A DNA stretch of 64,000 bases from Hydractinia symbiolongicarpus (taxonomy: Eukaryota; Cnidaria; Hydrozoa; Anthoathecata; Hydractiniidae). The notes below the pieces were generated by a model that was given only the letters and a program-made list of their open reading frames with translations, ran no database searches and had not been told where the DNA came from. Of this stretch, positions 12,819 to 25,422 are shown in pieces. The position numbers were made by a program, and so were the translations under genes. Every line of letters starts with the position of its first letter. The first letter of the stretch is position 1. The DNA is taken from contig NC_079877.1 in assembly GCF_029227915.1 (NCBI RefSeq), positions 2,046,001 to 2,110,000 on the forward strand, in the 5' to 3' direction.

Positions 12819-15427
12819 GTTTCAAAAAGTACATTTCATTGACTTTCTAACGGTGTCAATCCGTTTGAGTTACAACGGTTGGTTCACATACTCGTACCAA
12901 CATGTATTTAGCGAAAGTATTAGGATATTACTAGGTTACATCGCTTCTAACAGTGAAACGATTGACTGTGGGACTTAATTGAACTAACTTTGGACTGTGA
13001 CTTCATAAGTGTGATAAATGAGACAATTGGACTCCAAGAAAGAACATTCTTTTTAATTTGACATGATTGCCGGAACTCAGCAATTACACTGAACACCCTG
13101 TGGTAGCGATTCATTTAAAGATTTAGATAAATAAGTCATTCTTACTGTGGGACCAATCCTAGCCGTTAGCGCGCACTGAAGATAAAGAGACAGTTTCAAA
13201 AACTCCATTTCATTGATTTTCTAACGGTGTCAATCCGCTTGACTTACAACGGTTGCGTCACACATTCGTACCAACATGTATTTAGTGATTTTTTTCCGAT
13301 ATTACTAAGTTGTATCGCTTTCCACAGTGAAACGATTGACTGTGGGACTTAATTAAACTGATTTTGGACTTTGACCTTATAAATATGATAAATGAGACAA
13401 TTGGACTCCAAGAAAGAACATTCTTCTTAATTTGACATGATTGCCGGAACTCAGCAATTACACTGAACACCCTGTGGTAGCGATTCATTTAAAGATTTAG
13501 ATAAATAAGTCATTCTTACTGTGGGACCAATCCTAGCCGTTATTGCACGCTGAAGAAATAGAGACATTTTCTAAAACTAAATTTCATTGATTTTCTAACG
13601 GTGTCAATCCGTTTGAGTTACAACGGTTGCGTCACATATTCGTACCAACATGTATTTAGTGATTTCCTTCCGATATTACTAAGTTGTATCGCTTTTAACA
13701 GTGAAACGATTGACCGTGGGAATTAATTTAACTGATTCTGGACTGTGACCTTATAAAAGTGATTAATGCGCCAATTGGTCTCCAAGGAATAACATTCTTC
13801 TTAATTTGATATGATTGCTGGAATTTAGCGGTTACATTAGGCTCTGCGGTAGCGCTTTATTTAAAAATTTAGATAAATAAGATTTTCCTACTGTGGGACC
13901 AATCCTGGCCGTTAGCACGCGCTGAAGAAAAAAAGACATTCTCAAAAACTACATTTCATTGATTTCTTGGCTTTATAATTCCGTTTGAGTTACAACGGTT
14001 GCGTCACATATTCGTACCAACATGTATTTAGTGATTTCCTTCCGATATTACTAAGTTGTATCGCTTTTAACAGTGAAACGATTGACCGTGGGAATTAATT
14101 TAACTGATTTTGGACTGTGACCTTATAAAAGTGATTAATGCGCCAATTGGTCTCCAAGGAATAACATTCTTCTTAATTTGATATGATTGCTGGAATTTAG
14201 CGGTTACATTAGGCTCTGCGGTAGCGCTTTATTTAAAAATTTAGATAAATAAGATTTTCCTACTGTGGGACCAATCCTGGCCGTTAGCACGCGCTGAAGA
14301 AAAAAAGACATTCTCAAAAACTACATTTCATTGATTTCTTGGCTTTATAATTCCGTTTGAGTTACAACGGTTGCGTCAAATATTCGTACCAACATGTATT
14401 TAGTGATTTCCTTCCGATATTACTAAGTTGTATCGCTTTTAACAGTGAAACGATTGACCGTGGGAATTAATTTAACTGATTCTGGACTGTGACCTTATAA
14501 AAGTGATTAATGCGCCAATTGGTCTCCAAGGAATAACATTCTTCTTAATTTGATATGATTGCTGGAATTTAGCGGTTACATTAGGCTCTGCGGTAGCGCT
14601 TTATTTAAAAATTTAGATAAATAAGATTTTCCTACTGTGGGACCAATCCTGGCCGTTAGCACGCGCTGAAGAAAAAAAGACATTCTCAAAAACTACAATT
14701 CATTGATTTCTTGGCGGTATAATTCCGTTTGAGTTACAACGGTTGCGTCACATATTCGTACCAACATGTGTTTAGCGAAAGTATTCGGATATTACTAGGT
14801 TGCATCGCTTTTAACAGTGAAACGTTTGACTGTGCGACTTAATTGAACTGATTTTGGACTTTGACCTTATAAATGTTATAAGTGAGACAATTGGACTCCA
14901 AGAAATAACATTCTTCTTAATTTGACATGATTGCTGGAACTCAGCGATTACACTGGGCGCTGTGGTAGCGCTTTATTTTAAAATTAAGATAAATAAGTCT
15001 TTTTTTACTGTGGGACCAATCCTAGCCGTTATCGCGCGCTGAAGAAATAGAGACAGTTTCAAAAAGTACATTTCATTGACTTTCTAACGGTGTCAATCCG
15101 TTTGAGTTACAACGGTTGGTTCACATACTCGTACCAACATGTATTTAGCGAAAGTATTCGGATATTACTAGGTTACATCGCTTCTAACAGTGAAACGATT
15201 GACTGTGGGACTTAATTGAACTAACTTTGGACTGTGACTTCATAAGTGTGATAAATGAGACAATTGGACTCCAAGAAAGAACATTCTTCTTAATTTGACA
15301 TGATTGCCGGAACTCAGCGATTACACTGGACCCTGTGGTAGCAATTCATTTAAAAAGTTAGATAAATAAGTCATTTTTACTGTGGGACCAATCCTAGCCG
15401 TTAGCGCGCGCTGAAGATATAGAGACA
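12819..15427. repeat. Heptamer HOR, 2,609 bp, copy 2
   Basis: Landmarks are 13158, 13532, 13904, 14276, 14648, 15021 and 15393, each exactly 2,609 or 2,610 bp after its partner in copy 1. Both copies begin near gtttcaaaaagtacatttc followed by ggttggttcacatactcg and gtattaggatattac. Copy 2 ends where the first 496 bp irregular unit starts. Confidence 0.9.
15086..15115. other. Alternating AACGG/CCGTT dyads (example of a per-monomer motif)
   Basis: In this monomer AACGG (15086-15090), CCGTT (15098-15102) and AACGG (15111-15115) follow each other with gaps of 7 and 8 bases. The centre can pair with either side, giving two mutually exclusive 5 bp stems. The second pair is kept in almost every monomer. 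The first is lost in type C, which has ggcggtataatt there. Whether a protein or a DNA structure uses it is unknown. Confidence 0.6.
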
Positions 15428-15888
15428 GTTTCAGAAACTCCATTTCATTGTCTTTCTAACGGTGTCAATCTGTTTGAGTTACAACAGTTGCGTCACATAT
15501 TCGTACCAAAATGTATTTAGTGATTTTCTTCGGATATTACTTTTACTTACAGTTTCTAAAACCAAATTTCATTGATTTTCTAACGCTGTCAATCCGTTTG
15601 AGTTACAACGGTTGCGTCACACATTCGTGCCAACATGTATTTATTGATTTTTTTACGATAATACTTAGTTGTATCGCTTTCAACAGTGAAACGATTGACT
15701 GTGGGAATTAATTCAACTGATTCTGGACTGTGACCTTATAAATGTGATTAATGCGCCAATTGGTTTCCAAGGAATAACATTCGTCTTAATTTGATATGAT
15801 TCCTGGAATTCAGCGGTTACATTAGGCTCTGCGGTAGCGCTTTATTTAAAAATTTAGATAAATAAGATTTTCCTACTGTGGGACCAAT
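15393..15888. repeat. 496 bp irregular unit no. 1 (monomer plus partial duplicate)
   Basis: After ggatattact at 15531-15540 the monomer breaks off. About ten bases unlike the monomer follow (ttttacttac, 15541-15550), then the sequence re-enters an earlier part of the monomer at agtttctaaaacc. About 114 bp are thus repeated and the interval is 496 bp instead of 372. This copy has private changes in the repeated part (tatttattgattttttta, cgataatactta). The same junction is present in six further units, so they share one origin. Confidence 0.92.
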
Positions 15889-18800
15889 CCCGGCCGTTAG
15901 CACGCGCTGAAGAAATAAAGACATTCTCAAAAACTACATTTCATTGATTTCTTGGCGGTATAATTCCGTTTGAGTTACAACGGTTGCGTCACATATTCGT
16001 ACCAACATGTATTTAGCGATATTTTTCTGATATTACTAGGTTGCATCGCTTCTAACAGTGAAACGATTGACTGTGGGACTTAGTTGAACAAACTTTGGAC
16101 TGTGACCTCATAAGTGTGATAAATGAGACAATTGGACTACAAGAAAGAACATTCTTCTTAGTTTGACATGATTGCCGGAACTCAGCGATTACACTGGACC
16201 CAGTGGTAGCGATTCATTTAAATATTTAGATAAATAAGTCATTTTTTACTGTGGGACCAATCCTAGCCGTTATCGCGCGCTGAAGAAATAGAGACAGTTT
16301 CTAAAACTAAATTTCATTGATTTTTTAACGGAGTCAATCCGTTTGAGTTACAATGGTTGCGTCACATATTCGTACCAACATGTATTTAGTGATTTTTTTC
16401 CGATATTACTAAGTTGTATCGCTTTCAACAGTGAAACGATTGACTGTGGGTCTTAATTGAACTGATTTTGGACTTTGACCTCATAAGTGTGATAAATGAG
16501 ACAACTGGACTCCAAGAAAGAACGTTCTTCTTAATTTGACATGATTTCCGGAACTCAGCGATTACACTGGACCCTGTGGTAGCGATTCATTTAAAGATTT
16601 AGATAAATAAGTCATTTTTACTGTGGGACCAATCCTAGCCGTTAGCGCGCGCTGAAGATATAGAGACAGTTTCAAAAACTCCATTTCATTGTCTTTCTAA
16701 CGGTGTCAATCCGTTTGAGTTACAACGGTTGCGTCACACATTCGTACACACATGTATTTAGTGATTTTTTTCCGATATTACTAAGTTGTATCGCTTTCAA
16801 CAGTGAAACGATTGACTGTGGGACTTAATTGAGCTGATTTTGGACTTTGACCTGATAAATGTGATAAATGAGTCATTTTGACTCCAGGAAATGATATTCT
16901 TCTTAGTTTGACATGATTGCTGGAACTCAGCGATTACACTGGGCAGTGGGGTAGCGCTTTGTTTAAAAGTTAAGATAAATAAGTCATTTATTACTGTGGA
17001 AACAATCCTAGCCGTTATCGCGCGCTGAAGAAGTAGAGACAGTTTCAAAATTACATTTCATTGACTTTCTAACGGTGTCAATCCGTTTGAGTTACAATGG
17101 TTGCGTCACATATTCGTACCAACATGTAATTAGTGATTTCCTTCCGATATTACTAAGTTGTATCGCTTTTAACAGTTAAACGATTGACCGTGGGACTTAA
17201 TTGAACTGATTTTGGACTTTGACCTTATAAATGTTATAAGTGAGACAATTGGACTCCAAGAAATAACATTCTTCTTAATTTGACATGATTGCTGGAACTC
17301 AGCGATTACACTGGGCGCTGTGGTAGCGCTTTATTTAAAAATTAAGATAAATAAGTCTTTTTTTACTGTGGGACCAATCCTTGCCGTTAGCGCGCGCTGA
17401 AGAAATGGAGACAGTTTCAAAAACCACATTTCATTGACTTTCTAACGGTGTCAATCTGTTTGAGTTACAACAGTTGCGTCACATATTCGTACCAAAATGT
17501 ATTTAGTGATTTTCTTCAAGTATTACTTTTACTTACAGTTTCTAAAACCAAATTTCATTGATTTTCTAACGCTGTCAATCTGTTTGAGTTACAACGGTTG
17601 CGTCACACATTCGTGCCAACATGTATTTAGTGATTTTTTTACGATATTACTAAGTTGTATCGCTTTCAACAGTGAAACGATTGACTGTGGGACTTAATTG
17701 AACTAACTTTGGACTTTGACCTCATAAGTGTGATAAATGAGACAATTGGACTCCAAGAAAGAACATTCTTCTAAATTTGACATGATTGCCGGAACTCAGC
17801 AATTACACTGGACCCTGTGGTAGCGATTCATTAAAAAATTTAAATAAATAAGTCATTTTTACTGTGGGACCAATCCTAGCCGTTAGCACGCGCTGAAGAT
17901 ATTGAGACAGTTTCAAAAACTCCATTTCATTGACTTTCTAATGGTGTCAATCCGTTTGAGTTACAACGGTTGCGACACACATTCGTACCAACATGTATTT
18001 AGTGATATTTTTCCGATATTACTAAGTTGTATCGCTTTCAACAGTGAAACGATTGACTGTGGGACTTAATTGAACTAACTTTGGACTGTGACCTCATAAG
18101 TGTGATAAATGAGACAATTAGTCTCCAAGAAAGAACGTTCTTCTTAATTTGACATGTTTGCCGGAACTCAGCGATTACACTGGACCCAGTGGTAGCGATT
18201 CATTTAATAATTTAGATAAATAAGTCATTTTTTACTGTGGAACCAATCCTAGCCGTTATCGCGCGCTGAAGAAATAGAGACAGGTTCTTAAAACTCCATT
18301 TCATTGATTTTCTAACGGTGTCAATCCGCTTGACTTACAACGGTTGCGTCACACATTCGTACCAACATGTATTTAGTGATTTTTTTCCGATATTACTAAG
18401 TTGTATCGCTTTCCACAGTGAAACGATTGACTGTGGGACTTAATTAAACTGATTTTGGACTTTGACCTTATAAATATGATAAATGAGTCATTTTGACTAC
18501 AAGAAATGATATTCTTCTTAATTTGACATGATTGCTGGAACTCAGCGATTACACTGGGCTCTGCGGTAGCGCTTTACTTAAAAATTTAGATAAATAAGAT
18601 TTTCCTACTGTGTGACCAATCCTGGCCGTTAGCACGCGCTGAAGAAAAAAAGACATTCTCAAAAACTACATTTCATTGATTTCTTGGCTTTATAATTCCG
18701 TTTGAGTTACAACGGTTGCGTCACATATTCGTACCAACATGTATTTAGTGATTTCCTTCCGATATTACTAATTTGTATCGCTTTTAACAGTGAAACGATT

Positions 18801-19869
18801 GACCGTGGGCATTAATTTAACTGATTCTGGACTGTGACCTTATAAAAGTGATTAATGCGCCAATTGGTCTCCAAGGAATAACATTCTTCTTAATTTGATA
18901 TGATTGCTGGAATTTAGCGGTTACATTAGGCTCTGCGGTAGCGCTTTATTTAAAAATTTAGATAAATAAGATTTTCCTACTGTGGGACCAATCCTGGCCG
19001 TTAGCACGCGCTGAAGAAAAAAAGACATTCTCAAAAACTACATATCATTGATTTCTTGGCGGTATAATTCCGTTTGAGTTACAACGGTTGCGTCACATAT
19101 TCGTACCAACATGTGTTTAGCGAAAGTATTCGGATATTACTAGGTTGCATCGCTTTTAACTGTGAAACGTTTGACTGTGCGACTTAATTGAACTGATTTT
19201 GGACTTTGACCTTATAAATGTTATAAGTGAGACAATTGGACTCCAAGAAATAACATTCTTCTTAATTTGACATGATTGCTGGAACTCAGCGATTACACTG
19301 GGCGCTGTGGTAGCGCTTTATTTTAAAATTAAGATAAATAAGTCTTTTTTTACTATGGGACCAATCCTAGCCGTTATCGCGCGCTGAAGAAATAGAGACA
19401 GTTTCAAAAACCACATTTCATTGACTTTCTAACGGTGTCAATCCGTTTGACTTACAACAGTTGCGTCACATATTCGTACCAAAGTGTATTTAGTATTTTT
19501 CTTCGGATATTACTAAGTTGTATCGCTTTTAACAGTTAAACGATTGACCGTGGGACTTAATTGAACTGATTTTGGACTTTGACCTTATAAATGTTATAAG
19601 TGAGACATATGGACTCCAAGAAATAACATTCTTCTTAATTTGACATGATTGCTGGAATTCAGCGATTACATTAGGCTCTGTGGTAGCGCTTTGTTTAAAA
19701 GTTAAGATAAATAAGTCATTTTTTACTGTGGGACCAATCCTAGCCGTTAGTTCGCGCTAAAGAAATAGAGACAGCTTCAAAAAGTACATTTCATTGACTT
19801 TCTAACGGTGTAAATCCGTTTGAGTTACAACGGTTGCGTCACATATTCGTACCAACATGTATTTAGTGA
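15428..19869. repeat. Satellite block with two 496 bp irregular units
   Basis: Landmarks are 15889, 16262, 16634, 17007, 17379, 17875, 18248, 18621, 18993, 19366 and 19739. Two irregular partial-duplication units occur 1,986 bp apart (junctions at 15541 and 17527). The segment from about 18280 to 19560 is a partial relative of the 2,732 bp HOR at 22.7-28.2 kb: both share caggttcttaaaactccatt, a C-C pair with tactgtgtgaccaatcctgg, and tactatgggaccaatcc. No non-satellite DNA is present. Confidence 0.88.
17379..17874. repeat. 496 bp irregular unit no. 2
   Basis: Same junction as the unit at 15393: filler ttttacttac at 17527-17536 followed by agtttctaaaacc. It has a private change just before the junction (ttcttcaagtattac instead of ttcttcggatattac) and is followed by a B-like unit, whereas most other copies are followed by a C unit. 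The downstream flank has therefore been exchanged. Confidence 0.92.
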
Positions 19870-21855
19870 TTTTTTTCCGATATTACTAAGTTGTATCGCT
19901 TTTAACAGTGAAACGATTGAATGTGGGAATTATTTGGACTGATTCAGGACTGTGGCCTTATAAATGTGATAAATGAGGCAATATGTCTCCAAGGAATAAC
20001 ATTCTTCTTAATTTGACATGATTGCTGGAATTCAGCGATTACATTAGGCTCTGTGGTAGCGCTTTTTTAAAAATTTAGATAAATAAGTCATTTTTTACTG
20101 TGGGACCAATCCTAGCCGTTAGTTCGCGCTGAAGAAATAGAGACAGCTTCAAAAAGTACATTTCATTGACTTTCTAACGGTGTCAATCCGTTTGAAATAC
20201 AACGGTTGGTTCACATATTCGTACCAACATGTATTTAGCGAAAGTATTCGAATATTACTAGGTTACATCGCTTCTAACAGTGAAACCATTGACTGTGGGA
20301 CTTAATTGAACTAACTTTGGACTGTGACCTCATAAGTGTGATAAATGAGACAATTGGACTCCAAGAAAAAACATTCTTCTTAATTTGACATGATTGCCGT
20401 AACTCAGCGATTACACTGGACCCAGTGGTAGCGATTCATTTAATAATTTAGAAAAATAAGTCATTTTTTACTGTGGAACCAATCCTAGCCGTTATCGCGC
20501 GCTGAAGAAATAGAGACAGGTTCTTAAAACTAAATTTCATTGATTTTCTAACGGAGTCAATCCGTTTGAGTTACAACGGTTGCGTCACATATTCGTACCA
20601 ACATGTATTTAGTGATTTTTTATCGATGTTACTAAGTTGTATCGCTTTCAACAGTGAAACGATTGACTGTGGGTCTTAATTGAACTGATTTTGGACTTTG
20701 ACCTCATAAGTGTGATAAATGAGACAATTGGACTCCAAGAAAGAACGTTCTTCTTAATTTGACATGATTGCCGGAACTCAGCGATTACACTGGACCCTGT
20801 GGTAGCAATTCATTTAAAAATTTAGATAAATAAGTCATTTTTACTGTGGGACCAATCCTAGCCGTTAGCGGGCGCTGAAGATATAGAGACAGTTTCAGAA
20901 ACTCCATTTCATTGTCTTTCTAACGGTGTCAATCTGTTTGAGTTACAACAGTTGCGTCACATATTCGTACCAAAATGTATTTAGTGATTTTCTTCGGATA
21001 TTACTTTTACTTACAGTTTCTAAAACCAAATTTCATTGATTTTCTAACGCTGTCAATCCGTTTGAATTACAACGGTTGCGTCACACATTCGTGCCAACAT
21101 GTATTTAGTGATTTTTTTACGATATTACTAAGTTGTATCGCTTTCAACAGTGAAACGATTGACTGTGGGAATTAATTCAACTGATTCTGGACTGTGACCT
21201 TATAAATGTGATTATTGCGCCAATTGGTCTCCAAGGAATAACATTCCTCTTAATTTGATATGATTCCTGGAATTCAGCGGTTACATTAGGCTCTGCGGTA
21301 GCGCTTTATTTAAAAATTTAGATAAATAAGATTTTCCTACTGTGGGACCAATCCCGGCCGTTAGCACGCGCTGAAGAAATAAAGACATTCTCAAAAACTA
21401 CATTTCATTGATTTCTTGGCGGTATAATTCCGTTTGAGTTACAACGGTTGCGTCACATATTCGTACCAACATGTATTTAGCGATATTTTTCTGATATTAC
21501 AAGGTTGCATCGCTTCTAACAGTGAAACGATTGACTGTGGGACTTAATTGAACAAACTTTGGACTGTGACCTCATAAGTGTGATAAATTAGACAATTGGA
21601 CTACAAGAAAGAACATTCTTCTTAGTTTGACATGATTGCCGGAACTCAGCGATTACACTGGGCGCTGTGGTAGCGCTTTATTTAAAAATTAAGATAAATA
21701 AGTCTTTTTTTACTTTGGGACCAATCCTTGCCGTAATTGCGCGCTGAAGAAATAGAGACAGTTTCAAAAACACATTTAATTGACTTTCTAACGGTGTCAA
21801 TCCGTTTGAGTTACAACAGTTGCGTCACATATTCGTATCAAAATGTATTTAGTGA
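19870..21855. repeat. HOR, 1,986 bp, copy 1 (four monomers plus partial)
   Basis: Landmarks are 20111, 20484, 20857, 21353 and 21726. The first four recur at exactly +1,986 in the following block. It includes one 496 bp irregular unit. Private shared variants include gattgaatgtgggaattatt, tccgtttgaaatacaacgg, gaaagtattcgaatattac and ttttttatcgatgttac. Left breakpoint is near 19870 and right homology ends near 21655. Confidence 0.9.
20857..21352. repeat. 496 bp irregular unit no. 3
   Basis: The junction filler ttttacttac lies at 21005-21014, followed by agtttctaaaacc. Upstream are ttagcgggcgctgaag and gtttcagaaactcc. Downstream is a C unit with the private landmark cccggccgtt, shared with units 1, 4 and 5. 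Confidence 0.92.
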
Positions 21856-23641
21856 TTTTCTTCGGATATTACTAAGTTGTATCGCTTTTAACAGTGAAAC
21901 GATTGAATGTGGGAATTATTTGGACTGATTCAGGACTGTGACCTTATAAATGTGATAAATGAGGCAATATGTCTCCAAGGAATAACATTCTTCTTAATTT
22001 GACATGATTGCTGGAATTCAGCGATTACATTAGGCTCTGTGGTAGCGCTTTTTTAAAAATTTAGATAAATAAGTCATTTTTTACTGTGGGACCAATCCTA
22101 GCCGTTAGTTCGCGCTGAAGAAATAGAGACAGCTTCAAAAAGTACATTTCATTGACTTTCTAACGGTGTCAATCCGTTTGAAATACAACGGTTGGTTCAC
22201 ATATTCGTACCAACATGTATTTAGCGAAAGTATTCGAATATTACTAGGTTACATCGCTTCTAACAGTGAAACCATTGACTGTGGGACTTAATTGAACTAA
22301 CTTTGGACTGTGACCTCATAAGTGTGATAAATGAGACAATTGGACTCCAAGAAAAAACATTCTTCTTAATTTGACATGATTGCCGTAACTCAGCGATTAC
22401 ACTGGACCCAGTGGTAGCGATTCATTTAATAATTTAGATAAATAAGTCATTTTTTACTGTGGAACCAATCCTAGCCGTTATCGCGCGCTGAAGAAATAGA
22501 GACAGGTTCTTAAAACTAAATTTCATTGATTTTCTAACGGAGTCAATCCGTTTGAGTTACAACGGTTGCGTCACATATTCGTACCAACATGTATTTAGTG
22601 ATTTTTTATCGATGTTACTAAGTTGTATCGCTTTCAACAGTGAAACGATTGACTGTGGGTCTTAATTGAACTGATTTTGGACTTTGACCTCATAAGTGTG
22701 ATAAATGAGACAATTGGACTCCAAGAAAGAACGTTCTTCTTAATTTGACATGATTGCCGGAACTCAGCAATTACACTGGACCCTGTGGTAGCAATTCATT
22801 TAAAAATTTAGATAAATAAGTCATTTTTACTGTGGGACCAATCCTAGCCGTTAGCGGGCGCTGAAGATATAGAGACAGTTTCAGAAACTCCATTTCATTG
22901 TCTTTCTAACGGTGTCAATCTGTTTGAGTTACAACAGTTGCGTCACATATTCGTACCAAAATGTATTTAGTGATTTTCTTCGGATATTACTTTTACTTAC
23001 AGTTTCTAAAACCAAATTTCATTGATTTTCTAACGCTGTCAATCCGTTTGAATTACAACGGTTGCGTCACACATTCGTGCCAACATGTATTTAGTGATTT
23101 TTTTACGATATTACTAAGTTGTATCGCTTTCAACAGTGAAACGATTGACTGTGGGAATTAATTCAACTGATTCTGGACTGTGACCTTATAAATGTGATTA
23201 TTGCGCCAATTGGTCTCCAAGGAATAACATTCCTCTTAATTTGATATGATTCCTGGAATTCAGCGGTTACATTAGGCTCTGCGGTAGCGCTTTATTTAAA
23301 AATTTAGATAAATAAGATTTTTCTACTGTGGGACCAATCCCGGCCGTTAGCACGCGCTGAAGAAATAAAGACATTCTCAAAAACTACATTTCATTGATTT
23401 CTTGGCGGTATAATTCCGTTTGAGTTACAACGGTTGCGTCACATATTCGTACCAACATGTATTTAGCGATATTTTTCTGATATTACAAGGTTGCATCGCT
23501 TCTAACAGTGAAACGATTGACTGTGGGACTTAATTGAACAAACTTTGGACTGTGACCTCATAAGTGTGATAAATTAGACAATTGGACTACAAGAAAGAAC
23601 ATTCTTCTTAGTTTGACATGATTGCCGGAACTCAGCGATTA
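21856..23641. repeat. HOR, 1,986 bp, copy 2
   Basis: Landmarks are 22097, 22470, 22843 and 23339, each 1,986 bp after its partner. The two copies read almost identically; small differences include actgtggcc versus actgtgacc and tagaaaaataag versus tagataaataag. It overlaps the start of the 2,732 bp HOR, so this copy was itself used as template for a later duplication. Confidence 0.9.
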
Positions 23642-25422
23642 CACTGGACCCAGTGGTAGCGATTCATTTAAAAATTTAGATAAATAAGTCATTTTTTACT
23701 GTGGGACCAATCCTAGCCGTTATTGCGCGCTGAAGAAATAGAGACAGTTTCTAAAACTAAATTTCATTGATTTTCTAACGGAGTCAATTCGTTTGAGTTA
23801 CAATGGTTGCGTCACATATTCGTACCAACATGTATTTAGTGATTTTTTTCCGATATTACTAAGTTGTATCGCTTTCAACAGTGAAACGATTGACTGTGGG
23901 TCTTAATTGAACTGATTTTGGACTTTGACCTCATAAGTGTGATAAATGAGACAATTGGACTCCAAGAAAGAACGTTCTTCTTAATTTGACATGTTTGCCG
24001 GAACTCAGCGATTACACTGGACCCAGTGATAGCGATTCATTTAATAATTTAGATAAATAAGTCATTTTTTACTGTGGAACCAATCCTAGCCGTTATCGCG
24101 CGCTGAAGAAATAGAGACAGGTTCTTAAAACTCCATTTCATTGATTTTCTAACGGTGTCAATCCGCTTGACTTACAACGGTTGCGTCACACATTCGTACC
24201 AACATGTATTTAGTGATTTTTTTCCATTATTACTAAGTTGTATCGCTTTCCACAGTGAAACGATTGACTGTGGGACTTAATTAAACTGATTTTGGACTTT
24301 GACCTTATAAATATGATAAATGAGTCATTTTGACTACAAGAAATGATATTCTTCTTAATTTGACATGATTGCTGGAACTCAGCGATTACACTGGGCTCTG
24401 CGGTAGCGCTTTACTTAAAAATTTAGATAAATAAGATTTTCCTACTGTGTGACCAATCCTGGCCGTTAGCACGCGCTGAAGAAAAAAAGACATTCTCAAA
24501 AACTACATTTCATTGATTTCTTGGCTTTATAATTCCGTTTGAGTTACAACGGTTGCGTCACATATTCGTACCAACATGTATTTAGTGATTTCCTTCCGAT
24601 ATTACTAAGTTGTATCGCTTTTAACAGTGAAACGATTGACCGTGGGAATTAATTTAACTGATTCTGGACTGTGACCTTATAAAAGTGATTAATGCGCCAA
24701 TTGGTCTCCAAGGAATAACATTCTTCTTAATTTGATATGATTGCTGGAATTTAGCGGTTACATTAGGCTCTGCGGTAGCGCTTTATTTAAAAATTTAGAT
24801 AAATAAGATTTTCCTACTGTGGGACCAATCCTGGCCGTTAGCACGCGCTGAAGAAAAAAAGACATTCTCAAAAACTACATATCATTGATTTCTTGGCGGT
24901 ATAATTCCGTTTGAGTTACAACGGTTGCGTCACATATTCGTACCAACATGTGTTTAGCGAAAGTATTCGGATATTACTAGGTTGCATCGCTTTTAACTGT
25001 GAAACGTTTGACTGTGCGACTTAATTGAACTGATTTTGGACTTTGACCTTATAAATGTTATAAGTGAGACAATTGGACTCCAAGAAATAACATTCTTCTT
25101 AATTTGACATGATTGCTGGAACTCAGCGATTACACTGGGCGCTGTGGTAGCGCTTTATTTTAAAATTAAGATAAATAAGTCTTTTTTTACTATGGGACCA
25201 ATCCTAGCCGTTATCGCGCGCTGAAGAAATAGAGACAGTTTCAAAAACCACATTTCATTGACTTTCTAACGGTGTCAATCCGTTTGACTTACAACAGTTG
25301 CGTCACATATTCGTACCAAAGTGTATTTAGTGATTTTCTTCGGATATTACTAAGTTGTATCGCTATTAACAGTTAAACGATTGACCGTGGGACTTAATTG
25401 AACTGATTTTGGACTTTGACCT
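22691..25422. repeat. HOR, 2,732 bp, copy 1
   Basis: Landmarks are 22843, 23339, 23712, 24085, 24458, 24830 and 25203. All seven recur at exactly +2,732. Order is irregular B unit, C, B/A, B/A, C, C, A. Private markers shared by both copies include tttttttccattattac, tactgtgtgaccaatcctgg and acatatcattgatttc. The downstream half is related to 18.3-19.6 kb. Confidence 0.92.
22843..23338. repeat. 496 bp irregular unit no. 4
   Basis: The junction filler ttttacttac lies at 22991-23000. It is essentially identical to unit 3, lying 1,986 bp upstream, and to unit 5, lying 2,732 bp downstream. It is therefore the bridge between the 1,986 bp and 2,732 bp duplications. Confidence 0.92.

Noticed and set aside
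15541-15552. ttttacttacag looks like a splice acceptor with a pyrimidine tract
   Set aside because: There is no gene, no matching donor and no open frame continuing beyond it. The bases are best explained as junction filler.
15511-15711. A 66-codon plus-strand open frame repeated at 17497, 20975, 22961, 25693, 30289 and 33020
   Set aside because: It exists only because the 496 bp junction joins two monomer parts in an open phase. It spans filler and repeated satellite sequence and has no recognisable protein feature.
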